Positions 14,801 through 20,239 of a DNA stretch of 20,239 nucleotides are shown here, piece by piece (the stretch's first letter is position 1; each line of letters begins with the position of its first letter). The stretch spans positions 1 to 20,239 of the forward strand of contig JANRKT010000104.1 in assembly GCA_033763355.1 (NCBI GenBank), written 5' to 3'. Made by a program: the position numbers and the translations under genes. Under the pieces are notes generated by a model. That model did no database searches and was not told the origin of the DNA. It was given only the letters and a program-made list of their open reading frames with translations. This stretch comes from JANRKT01 sp033763355 (GTDB lineage Bacteria; Bacteroidota; Bacteroidia; Chitinophagales; Chitinophagaceae).

Positions 14801-16411
14801 CATCTTCTTCGCCATCAGTACAGCTTTGTATGCGTTCACCCTTCCGTAACCATAATAAATACTGTGCCCTTTGGCATTGTATTTCCCGCCTGCCACATCA
14901 ATTTTATCTGCCGTAAGCTTTAAAATTTCTTTTACCTGCCTGGAGGTTAAGCCAGGGTTTACAGATAATATCAGTGCACAAACACCTGCCACACCTGGGC
15001 AGGCGCTGGATGTGCCACCAAAATCAGAAGCATAACCGTTTACGCTGTAACCCTTTTTCTTCAAACGGTCTGTTGTCCATATACCGGTGGTTAATGGCGC
15101 AGGGTGATTGGTATCTTCCCAATCATTGCTGGGAAAACAAACCCATATACATCTGCCATGATCGCTGTAAATACTTTTTTTACTGTAATCGTTACATGCT
15201 GCAACTGCAATTATATCCGTGTTGGATATATATCCGTCAAAATCGGCTTTTTCATTTCCATTACCGGCCGAAAACAATACGATACATCCTTTGCCATTAC
15301 GCCCTTTTGTTACAGCAAAACGGATCACTTTGCGGATGCGGTCGGGGAGTTCATGTTTTTGAAAATGTAATTTGTCTTCCGCATCAGACGGGTCGCCATC
15401 TTCGGGGCCCCAACTGCAGGAAATAATATCAGCGCCATTGTCAACTGCATGAAAAATACTGTTGGCTTCATCCTGCGAGCCAAGATCAGATTCGCAGCGT
15501 ATGGGCATGAGCCGTGCGGCAGGCGACACACCAGACGCTTTATGCTGGCCGCTTGCACACGCTACACCAGCACATGCCGTGCCATGGTCATCATCTTTGT
15601 AAAAAGGCATGGGGTCATCGCTTTTGTCATCAGCATTATAAGCGGCAATTATCTTTCCCGGGATTTTAAATTCAGGATGGTTGATGTCAACACCATCATC
15701 AATTACTGCAATGGTAATACCCTCTCCTTTGGTAATGGCATGCGCCTTTTCCACCCAACTGTGTGCATTGATGATTTTTTTACGGTAAACTGTTTTCTTC
15801 AAATGCCACTGCCTCGGGTGGATAACCGGTGGCCCGGGAAGGGTAAAATTTTTCTTGCCCTTTTTTCTTATCAGTTCCGGCTCGCACAGTTCCACTTCTT
15901 TCTTTTGCAGGAGTTTTTTGCATATGTTAAAAACCTTCATGCCCGTGCCTTCTGCCGCCTGCACGAAAAAAGCATTGGTATCATACGGGATTACAGATTT
16001 AATGGTAAGCTTAAATTGTGAAATGATCTTCCTGCATTCAATTTGCGGAATGGCATCATGAAATTTGAGATAAATGTTTTCTGTATATAAAACGGGTTCT
16101 TTAGAAACAGCGTCAACCAGCACCCTGCCCGCAAAGCGGATGCCTTTTTCCTTTTTGTAGATTTCCCTTACTTTATTGCGTATGGCCAGGGGATTGCTTT
16201 CATCCTTCTTTACTTCAAGCACGGTAACATTGGCACGGGGGAGTTTTTGTTTTACCCGCAACTTTTGCGACAGCTCTTTTGATTTTGTCTTGGTTAAAGA
16301 TTTCTGAAGTGTTTTGTCATCACGTGTCCTTACTGCAACCAGGTTTTTGCTTTCATTCAGTTCAACAGTAGCACCTTTTTTGCCGCCAATGGTATAGGTA
16401 ACTTTTTTCAT
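14792..16411 (-). CDS. S8 (subtilisin-like) serine protease without a signal peptide
   Basis: This encodes 539 residues. The catalytic domain covers about 225-535 with the full triad: Asp238 (AVIDDGVDINHPEF), His276 (DDDHGTACAG) and Ser468 (GGTSSACPGVAG). The oxyanion Asn384 lies in FSAGNGNEKAD. The 220-residue N-terminal region is lysine-rich and begins MKKVTYTIGGKKGATVELNE, with no hydrophobic signal sequence. Residues about 105-180 look like an inhibitor-type prodomain (YLKFHDAIPQIECRKIISQF, FFVQAAEGTGMKVFNICKKL). Many cysteines (about ten) also argue for the cytoplasm. Similar leaderless subtilases include the cyanobacterial calcium-dependent protease type. Target proteins are unknown. 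It has its own leader region, separated from the transporter operon by the terminator at 16461-16497. Confidence 0.92.
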   Translation of the reverse strand: MKKVTYTIGGKKGATVELNESKNLVAVRTRDDKTLQKSLTKTKSKELSQKLRVKQKLPRANVTVLEVKKDESNPLAIRNKVREIYKKEKGIRFAGRVLVDAVSKEPVLYTENIYLKFHDAIPQIECRKIISQFKLTIKSVIPYDTNAFFVQAAEGTGMKVFNICKKLLQKKEVELCEPELIRKKGKKNFTLPGPPVIHPRQWHLKKTVYRKKIINAHSWVEKAHAITKGEGITIAVIDDGVDINHPEFKIPGKIIAAYNADDKSDDPMPFYKDDDHGTACAGVACASGQHKASGVSPAARLMPIRCESDLGSQDEANSIFHAVDNGADIISCSWGPEDGDPSDAEDKLHFQKHELPDRIRKVIRFAVTKGRNGKGCIVLFSAGNGNEKADFDGYISNTDIIAVAACNDYSKKSIYSDHGRCIWVCFPSNDWEDTNHPAPLTTGIWTTDRLKKKGYSVNGYASDFGGTSSACPGVAGVCALILSVNPGLTSRQVKEILKLTADKIDVAGGKYNAKGHSIYYGYGRVNAYKAVLMAKKMKK

Positions 16412-16460
16412 GTTATGCAGGTTTATTAAAAATAATGCCGTACAAAAGTTAGCACAACTG

Positions 16461-16497
16461 AAATAAAAAAACCATACCCTTTTAGTTGTATGGCTTT
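16461..16497 (-). terminator. Rho-independent terminator after the OPT transporter gene
   Basis: On the - strand AAAGCCATAC pairs with GTATGGTTTT around a ten-base loop (core arms 16472-16477 and 16488-16493), and the T-rich run continues to the complement of 16461. It lies 24 bases beyond the OPT stop codon and before the S8 protease start, separating the two transcripts. Confidence 0.7.
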
Positions 16498-16521
16498 AGC
16501 TGATAAATTTAAAGTGTGTTA

Positions 16522-18573
16522 TCAGGTTTTGTTTTTGCTCATGGCTACACGGTATAAGATCAGCGCCATGGCGGCAAAGAATAGAACACCTAAGAGAAAA
16601 TAACCCGTTTGCCCCATTGATCCTGTTAAGCCATGTTCAGCGCTGATGTTCTGCAGCCATTTATTAACGCCATCATTAGCCTGCATAAATGCAACCAAAA
16701 CACCGGCCAATGCCCCTCCTGCAACGAGGCCTGTTGCAAAAAGGTTTCCCTTTCTTAAATCTTCTTCTTCAGCAGATGTTTCATCTCCTTTCTTTTTATG
16801 TTTCCAGTCAATAATACCACGTATAGCACCGCCAATAAAGATCGGCAGGGTGGTAGATAAAGGAAGATAAATACCAATAGCAAAGCTCAAAGCTTTAATG
16901 CCGCAGAGTTCCATTACTATGGCAATACATACCCCTACCAGTACAAATTGCCAGTCGAGATTGAAAGAAAGAATGCCTTTGATTAATGTGGCCATTAGTG
17001 TGGCCTGCGGTGCAGAATATTTATCTGTTCCAATGGCATGTTGTATGCCCTGCTGCACCATATCGCTGGTGGGGGTGTCCAGAACTTTAACTGTAAAGCC
17101 AATTGCAAGGGAAGAAACAATGGCGCCGATAAACAATGCCAGCTGCTGGTAGCGTGGCGTGGCGCCAACGATGTACCCCGTTTTTAAATCCTGCGATGTG
17201 GCGCCTGCATTGGCAGCTGCAATACAGATCATACCTCCTACCACCAATGCCATAGGTTCATATACTTTTCCAGTCCACCCTACTGCGATAAATATGAGAC
17301 AGGTGCCCATTAATGTAGCAATCGTCATACCCGATATGGGATTGTTGGAATTACCGATCAAACCCACAATTCTTGATGAAACTGTAACGAAAAATGCACC
17401 GAATATTACTACGAGAACACCAAGCAGCAGTTTACTCCATATGCTGTCTCCGGGAACCTGGGGCAGAACAGTCATCAATAAAATGAGTGCAAGGCTTCCG
17501 AAGCCAACTATTTTAATAGATAAATCCCTTTCGGTGCGCATTACAATTTTTTGAGCTGCTTCTCCTCCTTTTAAAGAACTCACACTTCCTTTAAATGAAG
17601 AAATGATGGTGGGTATGGTTTTTAATAAAGTAATAAAACCTCCCGCTGCAACAGCGCCTGCACCAACCTGGCGGACATAAGCCCTGTAAATGGCAACAGC
17701 ATAATCACTGAAGGTATGAGTAACCGGATCCCATCCTCCCGGCCCGCCTGCGGTATTGATATCTTTTAAATAACCCAGTTTAATCAGTTGCGCTGCAATC
17801 AAATCAGAAGGGACCAATGAAGCCAGCAAAGGGTTAAACACAAACCAGGTTAATACACTTCCCGCAACCAGAACGCCGGCAATTTTTGGCCCGATGATGT
17901 ATCCCACACCTAAATATTCAGGGGTAATTTCCCCGCTGATTTTTGCAGAAGGAAAAAACTTGTTGGTTTGCCTGGTCATGAAGGAAGGCACTTCTGCAAT
18001 AACATGAAATATTTTTTGCAATAATGCATAAACAGCGGCAACACCCAAACCAAGAAATGCCGTGCGGGCAAACTCACCTCCTTTCTCTCCTGCTTTTAAA
18101 ACAGAGCCACATGCAGTTCCTTCAGGATAGGGAAGGGTTTCGTGTTCTTTTACGATCAGTGCACGGCGCAGGGGTATCATCATTAGTGTACCCAGTATGC
18201 CGCCAAAAATGGCAAGTGTAAGAATGGTGAAATAATTAAAATAATCAGCGCTTCCTTTTTCACTTAAAAACAAAAAACCAGGTAAGGTAAATACCACACC
18301 TGCTGCAATGCTTTCGCCTGCTGAACCTGTTGTTTGTATGATGTTGTTTTCAAGTATGGTTGTTTTGAGAAAGAGTTTGCTCAATGCAATGGCCATTACG
18401 GCAATGGGGATGGATGCAGAAACTGTAAGCCCCGCTTTTAAGGCCAGGTAAACAGTGGCTGCCCCGAAAATGATACCGAATGCGGCGCCTGTAATAACTG
18501 ATTTAATAGTGAATTCCGCCATATTGGTTTCAGGCGAAACAAATGGCTTGAAGGATGGTTTCTGTTCTGCCAT
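16522..18573 (-). CDS. OPT family oligopeptide transporter
   Basis: This 683-residue inner-membrane protein has about 15 or 16 hydrophobic segments, the normal size for bacterial OPT proteins, which take up peptides (or metal chelates in the YSL branch) by proton symport. Marks are LKAGLTVSASIPIAVMA (45-61), NNIIQTTGSAGESIAAG (76-92), EGTACGSVLKAGEKGG (151-166), NSNNPISGMTIATL (408-421) and NAGATSQDLKTGYIVGATPR (455-474). A charged loop near residues 603-620 (HKKKGDETSAEEEDLRKG) is probably cytoplasmic. The substrate cannot be read from sequence; the adjacent POT gene makes peptides likely. It follows the POT gene by 63 bases on the same strand, suggesting an operon. Confidence 0.94.
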   Translation of the reverse strand: MAEQKPSFKPFVSPETNMAEFTIKSVITGAAFGIIFGAATVYLALKAGLTVSASIPIAVMAIALSKLFLKTTILENNIIQTTGSAGESIAAGVVFTLPGFLFLSEKGSADYFNYFTILTLAIFGGILGTLMMIPLRRALIVKEHETLPYPEGTACGSVLKAGEKGGEFARTAFLGLGVAAVYALLQKIFHVIAEVPSFMTRQTNKFFPSAKISGEITPEYLGVGYIIGPKIAGVLVAGSVLTWFVFNPLLASLVPSDLIAAQLIKLGYLKDINTAGGPGGWDPVTHTFSDYAVAIYRAYVRQVGAGAVAAGGFITLLKTIPTIISSFKGSVSSLKGGEAAQKIVMRTERDLSIKIVGFGSLALILLMTVLPQVPGDSIWSKLLLGVLVVIFGAFFVTVSSRIVGLIGNSNNPISGMTIATLMGTCLIFIAVGWTGKVYEPMALVVGGMICIAAANAGATSQDLKTGYIVGATPRYQQLALFIGAIVSSLAIGFTVKVLDTPTSDMVQQGIQHAIGTDKYSAPQATLMATLIKGILSFNLDWQFVLVGVCIAIVMELCGIKALSFAIGIYLPLSTTLPIFIGGAIRGIIDWKHKKKGDETSAEEEDLRKGNLFATGLVAGGALAGVLVAFMQANDGVNKWLQNISAEHGLTGSMGQTGYFLLGVLFFAAMALILYRVAMSKNKT

Positions 18574-18636
18574 AGCAGTTTTTTTTGGTTACAGAAAGAT
18601 AGGGAAAAATAAAAAGGCCATGCAATTACGGTTACA

Positions 18637-20196
18637 CTAAGTTATTCCATGCATCATCTTCTGCAGCTTTTTTGAAAGCAGCAGTAAAATGATACCGGCA
18701 ATACCACCCATGAATACAAACAGTATAAAGAAATCGTACAGGTTATTCATCTGGTAGCCAAGGAAATTGGTTGTTTTTCCCCCTTCAGGATACAAAGCAC
18801 TTAATACACCAGCTAATTTATTACCACCTGCATTGCCAAGGAACCATACTGCCATTAGCAGTGAAGCAAATTTCAGAGGTGATAATTTATTGAACAATGA
18901 AAGACCAATAGGAGAAAGACATAGTTCACCCCAGGTATGCAGCAGGTACAGGCCTGCTAACCAGATAATGCTTGCTTTTTTTGTTTCTGCCGTTTGAACT
19001 CCATATGCTATCCATAAATAACCCAGGGCCAAAAGAATCAGCCCGATTCCCATTTTAGTAGGGGTGGCTGGCTGATTCTTTCCCATCTTTAACCATATCC
19101 ATGCAAAAATGGGGGCAAAGATGATAATGTAGGCAGAGTTAAATGACTGAAAATAGGAAGGCGGCATATTGTAATTACCCCAGAGGTTCAGATTAGTTTG
19201 TCGTTCTGCAAATACTGCCAGCGACGCACCGGTTTGTTCATAAGCTCCCCAAAAAAATACCACAAAAAACGCGATGATTACCATTACCCATACCCTTTGT
19301 CTTTCTTCTTTATTGAGGCTTTTATCAGACAGAATAAGAAAAATGATAAAAATAAAACTGGCAGCTATCAGGTAAAAGAGGTAATTGATTCTTGTATCAA
19401 GGTAAATAACACCAATCATAAATGCAGCAAATGCCAGCATACCTATTATAATAAAGGCTGGGTTCAGCCATATTTTGGGCGGGGCTTTCACGATTGATGA
19501 GGCCGGTACTGCCGGATCATCAGCAGATGGTACATCTGTGCCCGGGGTGGTTCCTAATATTTTTCCTTCCGGGGAACGCACATATTTATCGTGATATATT
19601 TTTTGAATAATAATACTGATTATCATACCAGCACCTGCAATAAGAAAGGCCCATTTGAAATCAGCAGGGTTTCCTGTGTTACCAAAGGTGCCGCAAAGAA
19701 TAGGGCCGATGGTTGCACCAAGATTAATTCCCATATAAAAAATAGTGTAAGCCGGGTCAACTCTCAGATCTCCTTTTGGATAAAGCTGCCCTACAAGAGA
19801 TGAGATGTTTGCTTTAAAGAAACCGTTACCTGCAACCATGAAACCAAGACCTGAGAAAAAAAGAATGTTGGCGAGGCCCGGCGAAGAGTTATAGATGGAT
19901 GCACAAACGAAAAGAATCAGTTCACCGGCAACCATCACAAGGCCACCAACAAGAATGGATCTTTTATTTCCCCAGTAACGATCGGCTACATAACCACCTA
20001 CCAGAGGGGTCAGGTAAAGTAAACTGATATAACTGCCATATAAATTAGATGCAAAATCAAGCTTGAGAAGCAGGGCCTGCGTCATGAAATAAAGCAGGAT
20101 GGCCCTCATGCCATAGTAATTAAACCGTTCCCACATTTCAGTTGCAAACAAAATGTACAGCCCTTTGGGATGGCCTTTCGGGGTAGTCTGGTTCAT
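18637..20196 (-). CDS. POT/PTR family proton-dependent peptide transporter
   Basis: This 519-residue major-facilitator protein has about 14 hydrophobic segments. The POT signature ExxERFxYYG is present (Glu20, Glu23, Arg24, Phe25, YYG 27-29) and couples proton and peptide binding. The PTR2 signature FYMGINLGATIGPILCG lies near residue 150, and YVADRYWGNKRSI is the family loop between helices 2 and 3. It imports di- and tripeptides. A Pro/Ala-rich loop (GTDVPSADDPAVPASS, about 220-236) links the two halves. The start at 20196 gives MNQTTPKGHPKGLYILFATEMWERF. It is the first gene of a probable two-gene peptide-uptake operon with OPT. The 43 bases upstream reach the window edge, and no promoter match is seen there. 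Confidence 0.95.
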   Translation of the reverse strand: MNQTTPKGHPKGLYILFATEMWERFNYYGMRAILLYFMTQALLLKLDFASNLYGSYISLLYLTPLVGGYVADRYWGNKRSILVGGLVMVAGELILFVCASIYNSSPGLANILFFSGLGFMVAGNGFFKANISSLVGQLYPKGDLRVDPAYTIFYMGINLGATIGPILCGTFGNTGNPADFKWAFLIAGAGMIISIIIQKIYHDKYVRSPEGKILGTTPGTDVPSADDPAVPASSIVKAPPKIWLNPAFIIIGMLAFAAFMIGVIYLDTRINYLFYLIAASFIFIIFLILSDKSLNKEERQRVWVMVIIAFFVVFFWGAYEQTGASLAVFAERQTNLNLWGNYNMPPSYFQSFNSAYIIIFAPIFAWIWLKMGKNQPATPTKMGIGLILLALGYLWIAYGVQTAETKKASIIWLAGLYLLHTWGELCLSPIGLSLFNKLSPLKFASLLMAVWFLGNAGGNKLAGVLSALYPEGGKTTNFLGYQMNNLYDFFILFVFMGGIAGIILLLLSKKLQKMMHGIT

Positions 20197-20239
20197 AAAA
20201 GTTTTTTTAATGTATTGCGGGGGCGGAACGATATTGGCT

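Noticed and set aside
15449..16021. Open reading frame of 190 codons on the + strand.
   Set aside because: It lies antisense to the S8 protease, whose catalytic motifs are complete.

Overview
The window reads as chromosomal housekeeping and envelope DNA from a member of the Bacteroidota, most likely the Chitinophagaceae or a close relative. The reasons are: a protein ending in a type IX secretion (T9SS) sorting domain; two small outer-membrane beta-barrels with short signal peptides ending in FSQ; start sites without strong Shine-Dalgarno sequences; promoter octamers of the TAnnTTTG type; and a DUF1800/DUF1501 gene pair. No rRNA, tRNA, insertion sequence, integrase, phage gene or CRISPR array was seen.

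Layout, left to right. At 1-2492 (+ strand) lie the 3' part of a beta-propeller protein with a T9SS C-terminal domain (PorZ-like), recO, and a Uma2-family nuclease gene. A convergent amidohydrolase (2498-3685, - strand) is divergent from prfA (peptide release factor 1), which is followed by a DUF937-like gene and a strong bidirectional terminator at 5520-5553. A - strand outer-membrane beta-barrel gene follows (5573-6262). Next is a 353-base gap (6263-6615) that ends in a + strand terminator with no + strand gene in front of it; it may encode a small RNA. From 8536 down to 6616 (- strand) runs a compact cluster: a conserved small protein, a lipoprotein cyclophilin, gcvH and a VanZ-like membrane protein. 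Divergent from it is serS (8629-9900), with a good Bacteroidota-type promoter. Then come a second beta-barrel gene (9904-10464) and an AlkB-type alkane monooxygenase (10575-11630), both on the - strand. The + strand pair DUF1800 (11741-13321) and DUF1501 (13530-14729) is separated by about 200 bases rich in palindromes. The right end, all on the - strand, holds a subtilisin-like protease without a signal peptide (14792-16411), an OPT-family transporter (16522-18573) and a POT-family peptide transporter (18637-20196).

Functional themes are translation (prfA, serS), DNA repair (recO), one-carbon metabolism (gcvH), envelope proteins and secretion (PorZ-like, two barrels, VanZ, lipoprotein cyclophilin), hydrocarbon oxidation (AlkB) and peptide use (POT and OPT side by side, next to a protease). 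I see no clear undescribed multi-gene system. The most interesting non-coding signals are the orphan terminator with foldable sequence upstream (6426-6635) and a small family of C-rich/G-rich palindromes. Two of these lie immediately before start codons (prfA, DUF1501), and one lies immediately after a stop codon (DUF1800).
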